Shown here in pieces: positions 34,305 to 43,055 of a stretch of DNA of 64,000 bases. The DNA lies in assembly GCA_020073465.1 (NCBI GenBank), contig JAIQFC010000007.1, forward strand, positions 52,345-116,344, given 5' to 3'. This stretch comes from Terriglobia bacterium (GTDB taxonomy: Bacteria; Acidobacteriota; Terriglobia; Terriglobales; Acidobacteriaceae). Position 1 is the stretch's first letter. Each line of letters starts with the position of its first letter. The translations under genes and the position numbers were made by a program. Under the pieces are notes generated by a model, which saw only the letters and a program-made list of their open reading frames with translations, did no database searches and was not told the DNA's origin.

Positions 34305-35951
34305 ATGCCTTTTGCCTGCATCTACGTGCCAAATTTTCCCGTCGCCGCCATTCTCCGCGTTGAACCGGAATTGCACGCAAGAGCTGTCGCTATTCTCGAG
34401 GGCAAACCTCCGCTGGAAAAAGTTTGGGCAGTGAACAAAAAGGCCCGCTCCATGGGCATCGCACCCGGTGCAACCAAGGCCCAAGCCGAATTGTGCGCGG
34501 AACTCGCGTTGCGCCGTCGTTCTCCACTGCAGGAATCGGCCACACATGCTGCCTTGCTGGACTGTGCCCAATCCTTCTCTCCCTGCGTGGAAGACACGGC
34601 CTGCGATACCGCTCTTCTTGATCTCTCCGGCATGGAAACCCTGCTGGGGCCGTTGCCAGAAATAGCTCGCGCCATCTACTGCCAGGCTGCCGATCTTGGA
34701 CTTGAAGCCAACGTCGCAACTGCTGCAAATCCTGATGCCGCTGTACTCGCGGCTCGCGGCTTCTTCGGTGTGACTGTGATTCCCTCTGGCAAAGAAGCCG
34801 ACTGTTTGGCATCCCTGCCTGTAGAAGTTCTGTTTGCCGACACGCTTGAAGGCGAAGAGAAAAAAGAAGCCGGGCGTCTTCTGGAAACGCTGGACCGATG
34901 GGGAGTGCACGATCTGCGCGCACTGGCCGTGTTGCCGGAGATTGCGCTGAGCGAGCGTCTCGCGCAGAGAGGCTTGCATCTGCAGCAACTGGCGCGCGGT
35001 GCGGCCTCGCGCACGCTGGTCCCGATAGAAGAACCGCTGACGTTTGAAGAAGCAGTGGAATTGGAGCATCCGGTCATCTTGCTCGAGCCATTGGCTTTCT
35101 TGCTCAATCGCCTGCTGGAGCAACTGTGCGCACGATTGTCGTCGCGCGCCCTGGCCACGCAGGAGCTACGTCTCACTCTGGAACTCGAGAACCGGACTGG
35201 CATCGATCAGGAATTTGAGAATTTCGGTATTCCCAGCGAGAGCGATACATCGCCGGATGAGATCCAGTCTGGCTCGGCGCGTCAGTATTTTGTCTCCAGC
35301 AGGCTAGGAAAATTCAGCCGCACTCTCCGCCTGCCCCTACCTATGCTCGACGTCAAACTATTCCTCAAATTGCTGCAGCTGGATTTGAATGCGCATCCTC
35401 CGGGCGCGCCCATCGTGAAAATTCTCCTGGCAGCGGAATCTGATCGGCCGCGTTCGGCGCAGGGCGGCCTGTTCCTTCCACCTTCGCCGGAACCAGAATG
35501 GCTGGAACTTACGCTGGCGCGGATTGCCGGCATGATCGGCGAAAATCGGGCCGGAGCGCTGGAGTTGCTGAACACGCATCATCCTGATGGATTTCGCATG
35601 CAGCGTTTTACAGCCGCGCCGCAAGGGAGTCCATCACGAAACAAAGCTGAACCGACAGAAGAAAAATCCATCGTCACCGCCTTGCGCCGGTTTCGTCCCG
35701 CGCTCCGGGCCACTGTAACTCTAGGAAGCGGTCAGCCCACGCGTGTGGTGTGCTCGAAGAAAAAAGAAGTGCAGGGAGAGGTGTTGTGGAAGGCAGGGCC
35801 GTGGCGCTCGTCCGGAGACTGGTGGGAGAAAGAAGCCTGGTCGCGCGACGAGTGGGACATCGCGTTACAAAGCGGAGAAGCCGTCACTCTCTACCGGCTC
35901 GTACACGATCTGCTGGGAGGAGGGTGGTTTGTGGAAGGAACGTATGACTGA
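34305..35951 (+). CDS. imuB: ImuB, catalytically inactive Y-family polymerase homologue
   Basis: 548 residues from the ATG at 34305 (MPFACIYVPNFPVAAILRVEP), the family start; an in-frame ATG at 34185 would overlap imuA. The Y-family fold is seen (AVNKKARSMGIAPGATKAQAEL; little-finger region beyond), but the usual catalytic Asp of the first strand is missing (IYVPNF in place of a DxDxFFA-type motif). This is the hallmark of ImuB, which acts as a hub linking DnaE2 and the sliding clamp. The C-terminus ends in a zinc-free segment WFVEGTYD, as in other ImuB proteins. It is co-directional with imuA and dnaE2. Confidence 0.93.
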   Translation: MPFACIYVPNFPVAAILRVEPELHARAVAILEGKPPLEKVWAVNKKARSMGIAPGATKAQAELCAELALRRRSPLQESATHAALLDCAQSFSPCVEDTACDTALLDLSGMETLLGPLPEIARAIYCQAADLGLEANVATAANPDAAVLAARGFFGVTVIPSGKEADCLASLPVEVLFADTLEGEEKKEAGRLLETLDRWGVHDLRALAVLPEIALSERLAQRGLHLQQLARGAASRTLVPIEEPLTFEEAVELEHPVILLEPLAFLLNRLLEQLCARLSSRALATQELRLTLELENRTGIDQEFENFGIPSESDTSPDEIQSGSARQYFVSSRLGKFSRTLRLPLPMLDVKLFLKLLQLDLNAHPPGAPIVKILLAAESDRPRSAQGGLFLPPSPEPEWLELTLARIAGMIGENRAGALELLNTHHPDGFRMQRFTAAPQGSPSRNKAEPTEEKSIVTALRRFRPALRATVTLGSGQPTRVVCSKKKEVQGEVLWKAGPWRSSGDWWEKEAWSRDEWDIALQSGEAVTLYRLVHDLLGGGWFVEGTYD

Positions 35952-35970
35952 AACTAGTTCTCGGTTCTCA

Positions 35971-36093
35971 GTTCTCAGTTCCCAGTTCTCAGTGAAAACC
36001 CTTTCACCACAGAGACACAGAGGCACAGAGAAAGACAAAAGAAATCAATGCTGCGGCTTGGAAGGTTTTTACTGAGAACTGGGAACTGAGAAC
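35971..36093. repeat. 30-bp inverted repeat between imuB and dnaE2
   Basis: The arms 35971-36000 (GTTCTCAGTTCCCAGTTCTC...) and 36064-36093 (...GGGAACTGAGAAC) are complementary with a single mismatch and 63 nt between them. The spacer holds an ACACAGAGGCACAGAG motif. The right arm ends 2 nt before the dnaE2 ATG, so an RNA hairpin would include the ribosome-binding region. No clear Shine-Dalgarno sequence is visible beyond GAGAAC. Confidence 0.85.
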
Positions 36094-36095
36094 TC

Positions 36096-39000
36096 ATGTA
36101 CGTTGAACTCCACGCCCGTTCTGCATTCAGCTTCCTTGAAGGTGCTTCCATACCTGAGGAGTTAGCGACAGTTTGTGCCCAGCTCAAAATGCCCGCCATG
36201 GCGCTGCTGGACGCAGATGGCGTGTATGGCGCACCCCGTTTTCACTTGGCAGCAAAGAAGATTGGGATCAAAGCACATATCGGCGCGGAAGTCACATGCG
36301 ATCCTCTCCACCCTGTCATCCTGAGCGGAGAAAATGCTTCACGAAGTGAAGCACCTTCGGAGTCGAAAGCCTGCCCTGAGCCTGTCGAAGGGGATCCCTA
36401 CTCCCGGCAGGATGCGAAGGAAACAGGGGTTCCTCGCAATGCTCGGAATGACAAGCTTTTCCGTATTTCGCTGCTTGTCTCCTCCCGCGCCGGGTACCAG
36501 AACCTCTGTCGTCTGATCACCAAAATGAAGTTGCGCGCGAAAAAAGGGGAAGGCTCGGTTCGAGCAGAAGAACTTGAAGAACACGCCCATGGCCTCATCT
36601 GCCTGACCGGAGGCGCGCAAGGTCCATTGACAGCAGCTTTAAAGCAAGGTGATATCGAAGAAGCTCAACGACAAGTTGAGCAACTGGTGGGAATTTTCGG
36701 ACACGCCAACGTCTACGTCGAGTTGCAGCGCCATTTCCAGCGTGAAGAAGAATCCCGCAACCGCGCTGCCGTCACGATTGCCCGCTCGCTCAACCTTCCG
36801 TTACTGGCGACCAACGGCGTTTGCTACGCCACGGAGAAAGCTCGTGAACTCTGCGACGCATTTACTGCCATTCGTCATCACCGTACGTTGGCCACTGCCG
36901 GAAAGCTGCTAGCACGGAACTCCGAGCGCTATCTGAAAACTCCGCAGGAGATGCAACAACTCTTTGCCGATCTCCCCGAGGCCATCGTCAACACACTCGA
37001 GCTTTCCTCGCGTCTTGAATTCACGCTGAACGATCTGGGCTACGAATTTCCGCGCTATCCCGTGCCCGATGGCGAGACCATGGATTCATTCCTGCGGGAG
37101 CGCACCTGGGAGGGGTTTCGCCAGCACTATGGCCGGGCTGCCAACGACATGCAAACCCGTGCCCGGCGCCAGATTGAGCGCGAACTGGCGCTGATCGAAA
37201 AGCTCAAACTCGCAGGTTACTTCCTCATCGTCTGGGATCTGGTCCGCTTCTGCCGCGAGCAAAACATTCTGGTGCAGGGGCGCGGTTCCGCCGCCAACAG
37301 TGCTGTCTGCTACTCGCTCGGCATCACCGCCGTCGATGCCATCAGCATGGAACTGCTCTTTGAGCGCTTCCTTTCCGAAGAGCGCGGCGAATGGCCCGAC
37401 ATCGATCTCGACCTGCCCAGCGGGGATGAACGCGAGAAGGTCATTCAGTACGTCTACCGGCGTTATGGCGAGCGCGGCGCTGCCATGACCGCGAACGTCA
37501 TCACCTATCGCAACCGCATGGCAGCACGGGAAATGGGAAAGGCGCTGGGATTCGATCCGGAAACGCTCAACAAGATTTCCGCCGCGGTCGCCACCTGGGA
37601 GTTCCGCGACGAGAATGACAAACTCGACCGCCGCTTCCGCGATGCCGGGCTTGATCTCAAGCATCCGCGCCTGCGCAAATATTACGAGTTGTGCCTCGCC
37701 GTGCAGGACATGCCGCGGCATCTTGGCCAGCATTCTGGCGGCATGGTGATTTGCCAGGGACAACTCGATTCCGTCGTCCCGCTCGAACCCGCCTCCATGC
37801 CCGGCCGCGTCGTGGTGCAGTGGGACAAGGAAGATTGCGCCGACATGGGTATCGTCAAGGTCGATCTTCTCGGCCTTGGCATGATGGCCGTGCTTAAGGA
37901 TTCCATCGAACTCATTCGCAATCACTACCGCGAAGAAGTTAACCTGGCGCACCTGCCGCCAGATGATCCTGCGGTCTATTCCGCATTGCAGCAGGCCGAC
38001 ACGATAGGCCTGTTCCAGGTGGAAAGCCGTGCGCAAATGTCGTGCCTGCCGCGCCTGCGTCCGAAACGCTTCTATGACATCGTGGTACAAGTCGCGATCA
38101 TCCGCCCGGGGCCCATCGTTGGCCAGATGGTGAATCCGTTTCTGCAACGGCGGCAGGGACGCGAAGACGTTTCCTATCCGCACCCATCGCTTGAACCAGT
38201 GCTCAAACGCACGCTTGGGGTTCCGCTCTTTCAGGAACAGTTGTTGCGCATGGCAATGGTGGTGGCAAATTTCAGCGGCGGAGAAGCGGAAGAACTGCGC
38301 CGAGCCATGGGTTTCAAGCGATCCGAAACGCGCATGAAGCAAATCGAATCCAAGCTGCGCGCGGGAATGACACGCAACGGAATTGCGCCTGAAGCGCAGG
38401 AGCAAATCATCCACTCGATCACTTCGTTCGCGCTCTACGGATTTCCCGAGTCGCACGCGGCCAGCTTCGCCCTGATCGCGTATGCCAGCGGATATTTGAA
38501 GTGTCATTATCTGGCCGCGTTTACCGCTGCCTTACTCAACAACCAGCCCATGGGATTTTATTCCCCGGCGACGATTGTCAAGGATGCCCAGCGCCACGGC
38601 TTGAAGATGCTGCCTGTGGACGTGATGCGATCGGAGTGGATGTGTACGTTGGAGTTGGATGGTATAGCGCGGGCGCCCTCGCCCGCGAAGGATGGGCGAG
38701 ACGCCCATCCGACAGCCGGCGGGACGCCGGCGCTACGCCTTGGACTGCGCTACGTGAAAGGAATGCGCGAGCAGGCCGCACAGGCTCTGGTGCGCGAACG
38801 TAACCGCGCACTGTTTACTTCCATTCACGACCTGACTCACCGTGTTCCGGAGTTGCGCAAGGACGAACTCACCACGCTGGCGGAGATTGGAGCGCTGAAT
38901 GCAGTGGCCCAGTGGCCAGTAGTCAGTAAACCCCTTGTTATTCCCTCCGAGCGAACGCGAGGGACGGAGGAATCTCGGTACTCGGTACTCGGTACTCGCA

Positions 39001-39530
39001 ACTCGCGACTTCACCGTCGCGATGCTCTCTGGCAGGTGGAACGCGCTGTGCGTGTTTCCGGACCGTTACTGGATGACCTGCCTGAGCCCGATGCTCCTTC
39101 CCCGCTCAAACCCATGAACCATGAAGAACGCCTGGTCGCGGACTTCCACGGTACCGGGCTCACCGTGGGACCGCATCCCATGGCTTACCGCCGGGCCTGG
39201 CTCAACGCCATGGGCATTCGCCGCGCCATTGAACTTCGCGATATCCCCAGCGGAAAACGCCTTCGCATCGGAGGCTGCGTGATCACGCGACAGCGTCCCG
39301 GTACTGCCAAGGGATTTGTCTTTGTGAGTCTGGAAGATGAAACCGGGGTCGCGAATGCGATCATCACTCCCGATCTTTTTCACCGCAATCGCCTGCTGCT
39401 GGCTTCCGAACGATTTCTGGCCATCGAAGGTATCTTGCAGAATCAGGACAACGTAATCTCGGTGAAAGCAGAACGCGTGTCGCCCTTATTCGTCACGCGA
39501 GCGGAGACCGTGTCGCACGACTTCCACTAG
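36096..39530 (+). CDS. dnaE2: Error-prone DNA polymerase III alpha subunit DnaE2 (ImuC)
   Basis: 1144 residues from the standard start MYVELHARSAFSFLEGAS. PHP domain (about 1-270), polymerase core with QGRGSAANSAVCYSLGIT, WPDIDLDLPSGDEREKVI (catalytic acidic residues), HSGGMVICQGQ, ESRAQMSCLPRLRP, FQEQLLRMAMVVANFSGGEAEELRRAMGFKRS, a helix-hairpin-helix part and a C-terminal OB domain (RIGGCVITRQRPGTAKGFVFVSLEDETG). It performs translesion synthesis with ImuB. It is about 100 residues longer than typical. The excess is accounted for by three in-frame repeat-derived segments at residues about 73-119, 857-881 and 938-972. These fall in the PHP domain and the C-terminal region, outside the catalytic motifs. 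Confidence 0.96.
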   Translation: MYVELHARSAFSFLEGASIPEELATVCAQLKMPAMALLDADGVYGAPRFHLAAKKIGIKAHIGAEVTCDPLHPVILSGENASRSEAPSESKACPEPVEGDPYSRQDAKETGVPRNARNDKLFRISLLVSSRAGYQNLCRLITKMKLRAKKGEGSVRAEELEEHAHGLICLTGGAQGPLTAALKQGDIEEAQRQVEQLVGIFGHANVYVELQRHFQREEESRNRAAVTIARSLNLPLLATNGVCYATEKARELCDAFTAIRHHRTLATAGKLLARNSERYLKTPQEMQQLFADLPEAIVNTLELSSRLEFTLNDLGYEFPRYPVPDGETMDSFLRERTWEGFRQHYGRAANDMQTRARRQIERELALIEKLKLAGYFLIVWDLVRFCREQNILVQGRGSAANSAVCYSLGITAVDAISMELLFERFLSEERGEWPDIDLDLPSGDEREKVIQYVYRRYGERGAAMTANVITYRNRMAAREMGKALGFDPETLNKISAAVATWEFRDENDKLDRRFRDAGLDLKHPRLRKYYELCLAVQDMPRHLGQHSGGMVICQGQLDSVVPLEPASMPGRVVVQWDKEDCADMGIVKVDLLGLGMMAVLKDSIELIRNHYREEVNLAHLPPDDPAVYSALQQADTIGLFQVESRAQMSCLPRLRPKRFYDIVVQVAIIRPGPIVGQMVNPFLQRRQGREDVSYPHPSLEPVLKRTLGVPLFQEQLLRMAMVVANFSGGEAEELRRAMGFKRSETRMKQIESKLRAGMTRNGIAPEAQEQIIHSITSFALYGFPESHAASFALIAYASGYLKCHYLAAFTAALLNNQPMGFYSPATIVKDAQRHGLKMLPVDVMRSEWMCTLELDGIARAPSPAKDGRDAHPTAGGTPALRLGLRYVKGMREQAAQALVRERNRALFTSIHDLTHRVPELRKDELTTLAEIGALNAVAQWPVVSKPLVIPSERTRGTEESRYSVLGTRNSRLHRRDALWQVERAVRVSGPLLDDLPEPDAPSPLKPMNHEERLVADFHGTGLTVGPHPMAYRRAWLNAMGIRRAIELRDIPSGKRLRIGGCVITRQRPGTAKGFVFVSLEDETGVANAIITPDLFHRNRLLLASERFLAIEGILQNQDNVISVKAERVSPLFVTRAETVSHDFH
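36314..36453. repeat. Dispersed TGTCATCC-type repeat inserted in frame in dnaE2
   Basis: Starts TGTCATCCTGAGCGG and ends GCTCGGAATGACA, the hallmark inverted ends of the intergenic family at 985, 4244, 11171 and 28583. It contains CCTGAGCCTGTCGAAGG in the middle. Here it is 140 nt inside the PHP-domain coding region and adds residues about 73-119. Confidence 0.85.
38667..38738. repeat. Repeat-derived segment in frame in dnaE2 (GCGCGGGCGCCCTCGCCCGCG type)
   Basis: A palindrome GCGCGGGC...GCCCGCG, then ATGGGCGAGACGCCCAT, then AGCCGGCGGGACGCCGGCGC followed by TACG. The last block matches the imuA segment at 33321, and the first block matches the hairpin at 377. It encodes residues about 857-881. 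Confidence 0.8.
38910..39013. repeat. Repeat-derived segment in frame in dnaE2 (TCGGTACTCGGTACTC type)
   Basis: Contains CAGTGGCCAGTAGTCAGTAA, then TCCCTCCGAGCG...GACGGAGG, then three tandem GGTACTC units. It resembles the TTCTCAGT-type repeats near 24654 and 35957. It encodes residues about 938-972, including PSERTRGTEESRYSVLGTRNS, unlike DnaE2 proteins elsewhere. Confidence 0.75.
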
Positions 39531-39539
39531 AAAGTCTGC

Positions 39540-39560
39540 GGCACGGCTGGAAGCCGTGCC
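39540..39560. terminator. Hairpin between convergent genes (dispersed palindrome)
   Basis: Stem GGCACGGCT/AGCCGTGCC with a GGA loop, followed by CTTTC. Ten nt after the dnaE2 stop and ahead of the convergent dehydrogenase stop at 39657. Same stem as at 12691-12711. Confidence 0.5.
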
Positions 39561-39656
39561 CTTTCAAACCTAATTCATAGAACCTGTTCACAGAGCGAAA
39601 CAGAGTGCACACTCCCCAGCCCTCGCGAAGATACCAGCGCCTCGACTGCGGCAGCG

Positions 39657-41324
39657 TCACTTGCCTGTGTAGCTCACTCTCCAGATCGAGTTCGACGCAT
39701 CGTCGCTCACCAGGAGCGAACCATCCGGCGCGACGGCCATGCCTACGGGGCGTCCCCACACCTTGCCATCCGGAAGTACGAATCCGGTGAGGAAGTCCTG
39801 GTACTCCCCCGTAGCGTGCCCGGTCTGGTGCAATGGAACACGAATCACCTCATAGCCGGTGCGCACTGCTTTGTTCCACGACCCGTGCGATGCGGCAAAA
39901 ATGTCTCCCTGGTATTCCGCTGGAAATTGTTTGCCTTGATAAAACGTGAACCCGAGGGAAGCATTGTGCGGCTGCAGGAGCACATCGGGCACGATGGCCT
40001 TATCTTTCAACTCGGGATGCTTTCCCTTCTGCCGAGGATCCTGATGCCCGCCGATATACCACCACGGCCAACCATAGAATCCGCCTTCCTGGACGTGTGT
40101 GATGTAGTCGGGAACGAGGTTGTCGCCCAGGGCGTCGCGCTCGTTCACGGAACACCAAAGGTCTCCCGTCTGAGGATTCACCGCAATCCCTCCACCGGGA
40201 TTGCGTATGCCGTAAGCGTATACCTTCAGTTCACAGGACTCTGGATTGCAGGCAAGGATTCTGGCTCGATCCTTCTCTCCGGGATTCTCTTCGGGATCGT
40301 CATCGTTCGACTCCGAACCGACAGCGACGAACATTCTCTTGCCGTTCGTCGAAAAGTCGATGGCCCGCGTCCAATGGCCGCCTGTCGGCAAGTCTGCGAT
40401 GTGCTGCGCAGGACCACTCGCCTGCAGGTCTCCATTGTGATAGGGGAAGCGAATGACCTCATTCGTGTTGCCGATGTAGACCCACTGCGGATCCGGCCCC
40501 GGCGGATAGAACGCAATGCCGTATGGACGCCTCAGACCGCTGGCAAAGACCTGCATCGCGTCTGGCTTGCCGTCGCTGGTCATGCCGCGGAACACGCGAA
40601 TTCGTCCCGCATTGCTCTCCGCCAGAAAAATATCGCCGTTCGGAGCCGTGCGCATCCATCGTGGGTTGTTCAGGTCGGAGGCGTACAGCTCAACCTTGAA
40701 ACCCGCAGGCGCCACGGGCCATGCGTTGGCCGGACGCGCAACTTCATCGGCGCCATTTTCCGCAGACTTCGTCACATACGGCTGAGGAAGATCGTTGACG
40801 GTGATCTTGCGCGTATTCCCGGGCTTCTCATAACGAAAGTCGGTAAACGGGGCCGGCGGGGGCGGCGCCTTAATGGCGCTGTAGATCGAATCCGGTTCCC
40901 GGTTTGGCGCGGGAGCCGCCAGGGCGAGAGCGGCGCTTGGGGACGATCCCAGGGACTTCACATAGCTCACAATCTGCCAGCGTTGCTGCGACGGGAGGAA
41001 TGCCCACGCTGGCATTCCGTTGTCCTTGCTTCCGCGCGTGATAAACCAGAAAACCTCTCCGGCCGTCGCCACTTCAACTTTCTCATCGAGTAGAGAGGGC
41101 ACGTTTCCCTTTCCTTGCCCAGTCTTGCCGTGGCATGACAGACAGTTACGAGCATAGAGCTTCTTGCCGGCTTCCACCGTGGTCGCCTGGCCTTCGTAGG
41201 GGTTCTTCTGTTCCTTGGCGGAGTCGGGTGCGTTGTGAAACTTCTTGTCTACGGCCTGTAGCAGAGAGACCGGGAGAAGAGAAATGGCGATCACTGGGAT
41301 CATCCGGCGGATGGCGACGCGCAT
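39657..41324 (-). CDS. Cytochrome c - PQQ-type glucose/sorbosone dehydrogenase fusion
   Basis: 555 residues. Signal peptide (RMIPVIAISLLPVSLLQA), then a class I cytochrome c domain (about 45-130) with heme motif CLSCH and distal Met in GMPAWAFLP, a proline-rich linker, and a six-bladed GSDH/sorbosone dehydrogenase propeller (about 215-555; GFKVELYASDLNNPRWMRTAPNGDIFLAESNAGRIRVFR, RPYGIAFYP, GVAVAPDGSLLVSDD-like blade at the end). It is a periplasmic sugar oxidoreductase passing electrons through its own heme. The substrate is unknown. Its 288-nt upstream gap to the aminotransferase gene shows no feature I recognise. Confidence 0.9.
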   Translation of the reverse strand: MRVAIRRMIPVIAISLLPVSLLQAVDKKFHNAPDSAKEQKNPYEGQATTVEAGKKLYARNCLSCHGKTGQGKGNVPSLLDEKVEVATAGEVFWFITRGSKDNGMPAWAFLPSQQRWQIVSYVKSLGSSPSAALALAAPAPNREPDSIYSAIKAPPPPAPFTDFRYEKPGNTRKITVNDLPQPYVTKSAENGADEVARPANAWPVAPAGFKVELYASDLNNPRWMRTAPNGDIFLAESNAGRIRVFRGMTSDGKPDAMQVFASGLRRPYGIAFYPPGPDPQWVYIGNTNEVIRFPYHNGDLQASGPAQHIADLPTGGHWTRAIDFSTNGKRMFVAVGSESNDDDPEENPGEKDRARILACNPESCELKVYAYGIRNPGGGIAVNPQTGDLWCSVNERDALGDNLVPDYITHVQEGGFYGWPWWYIGGHQDPRQKGKHPELKDKAIVPDVLLQPHNASLGFTFYQGKQFPAEYQGDIFAASHGSWNKAVRTGYEVIRVPLHQTGHATGEYQDFLTGFVLPDGKVWGRPVGMAVAPDGSLLVSDDASNSIWRVSYTGK

Positions 41325-41612
41325 GCGTTCCCTCGAGAGTGGTTTCTTCTACAGATTCAACATTATCACCCAGAAATGCGAATCCTGGCGCGTGGGATTG
41401 CCGCGGAGAGAACAGATGGGGAAGCGGGACGGGAAAGAAGGGGGCTAAGCGCGGAAGAATCAGATGGACAAGCGGCTGTCGCTGGTGCGACCCGGCGGCG
41501 AAACGCGTGCCGGATGCCGAAAGGACTCTTCAGGGGGCAAAAGAGAGGTACTGCGAGGCGGGGAGATTGTCGGAAGGAGGGAAACGGGCAGCGGTAATGC
41601 CATGCGGAGCGT

Positions 41613-42929
41613 CTATTTCGAGAGCACGGCAGGTACCATCGGGACGACGGCAGGGTCTGCCGCGGCCACCATGAACACTTTGGCAACTGCTCGGCAGGTG
41701 TCGAGCATATCTTTTTCTGACAAGGTGGGATGCACGAGAAACATCAGGCTCGTGTCCCCCAGTTCGCGGGCGACATCCAGCCTTTTGCTCGGCCGCATAT
41801 GTTCCGGGAATGCCTGTTCCAAATAGATTTCGCTGCAACTGCCGGCGAAGCACGGGATTCCTTCGGCGCCAATCGCACTCATAATGCGGTCTCTGCTCCA
41901 ACCGTCTCTCAGCTTTTCGGGTCTGACAAATGCATAGTACTTGTAGTACGAGTGACCGATGCGCTCCGGCGGTTTCGTGACACGCAATCCCGGAATGTAC
42001 AGGAAGCCTTGGGAGAGGATGTCCGCGTTCCTCCTTCTCGCGTTCACCGAGTCTTGCAACTTCCGTAGCAGGACCCTGCCCATTGCGGACTGCATCTCCG
42101 TAAGCCGCCAATTCGTGCCAAAAGACTCGTGGAGCCAGCGGAACCCTGGCGGGTGGGAGCGATTGTAGACGGCATGGTAACTCTTTCCATGGTCCTTGAA
42201 GCTCCAGGCGCGCTCCCAAATTGAACGGTCATTCGTGGTCAGCATCCCACCTTCTCCTCCTGTTGTCATAATCTTGTCCTGGCAAAAGGAGAATGCGGCG
42301 ACGTCTCCGAAAGACCCGATTGGTCGACCGTTGTAGGTCGCACCGTGGGCCTGCGCGCAGTCCTCGATGACCTTCAGACCGTGCCTGTGACTCAGTTCCA
42401 CGATCGAGTCCATCTCACAGGGCCACCCCGCCAGATGCACCGCGATGATCGCCCTGGTGCGCGGCGTCAGCAAAGGCCGAATCGACTCTGCTGTGAGATT
42501 CTGGCTGTGCCGGTCGACATCGGCCAGGACTGGTCTAGCACCACGCATGACCGCACAACTCGAAGATGCGATAAAAGTCCGGCTGGGTACGATCACTTCG
42601 TCGCCCTCACCGATCCCCAGCGCATGAAGTGCGAGCTCGAGCGCCACTGTCCCGTTGGCGACGGCGACTCCGTATGCACAACCCGCGTGATGGGCAAATT
42701 CCGCTTCAAAGTAGCGCCCCTCTTTTCCTGTCCAATAATTGATCGCTCCGGAACGCAAGACGCGGACAGCCGCCTCAATTTCCTCGGCTTCAAACTGTGG
42801 CCATGGTGCGAACGGAGTCGAACGAACCGCTTTCCCTCCGTCGCTTGCAAGTCTTTCGCAAGCCGCCCACTTGCTCGATTCCTGGGTTGTTGGGATTGAG
42901 TCGTAGTCGTGATGTAGGACGTCATGCAT
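41613..42929 (-). CDS. DegT/DnrJ/EryC1-family nucleotide-sugar aminotransferase
   Basis: 438 residues. PLP-dependent sugar aminotransferase: AINYWTGKEGRYFEAEFA, the substrate/PLP part in VANGTVALELALHALGIGEGDEVIVPSRTFIASSS, IEDCAQAHGATYNGRPIGSFGDVAAFSF and the Schiff-base lysine in CQDKIMTTGGEGGML. Such enzymes place an amino group on a keto-sugar nucleotide (for example position 3 or 4). It is the last gene of the exopolysaccharide locus and presumably supplies the amino sugar that the acyl module modifies. No 4,6-dehydratase for the keto-sugar is in the window; it must be elsewhere. A 126-nt gap separates it from the previous gene. Confidence 0.93.
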   Translation of the reverse strand: MHDVLHHDYDSIPTTQESSKWAACERLASDGGKAVRSTPFAPWPQFEAEEIEAAVRVLRSGAINYWTGKEGRYFEAEFAHHAGCAYGVAVANGTVALELALHALGIGEGDEVIVPSRTFIASSSCAVMRGARPVLADVDRHSQNLTAESIRPLLTPRTRAIIAVHLAGWPCEMDSIVELSHRHGLKVIEDCAQAHGATYNGRPIGSFGDVAAFSFCQDKIMTTGGEGGMLTTNDRSIWERAWSFKDHGKSYHAVYNRSHPPGFRWLHESFGTNWRLTEMQSAMGRVLLRKLQDSVNARRRNADILSQGFLYIPGLRVTKPPERIGHSYYKYYAFVRPEKLRDGWSRDRIMSAIGAEGIPCFAGSCSEIYLEQAFPEHMRPSKRLDVARELGDTSLMFLVHPTLSEKDMLDTCRAVAKVFMVAAADPAVVPMVPAVLSK

Positions 42930-43055
42930 TTGAGCCCTCCCGATCCTCGCAACTCTGCGCCATCAAGATAGCGACACCCTGCCGCGAAAGAGTGCTGCAC
43001 ACAGTTGTCGTTGTCCTTGAACTATTTGTGAGATTACTTCGGACTTAAGCCGAGG

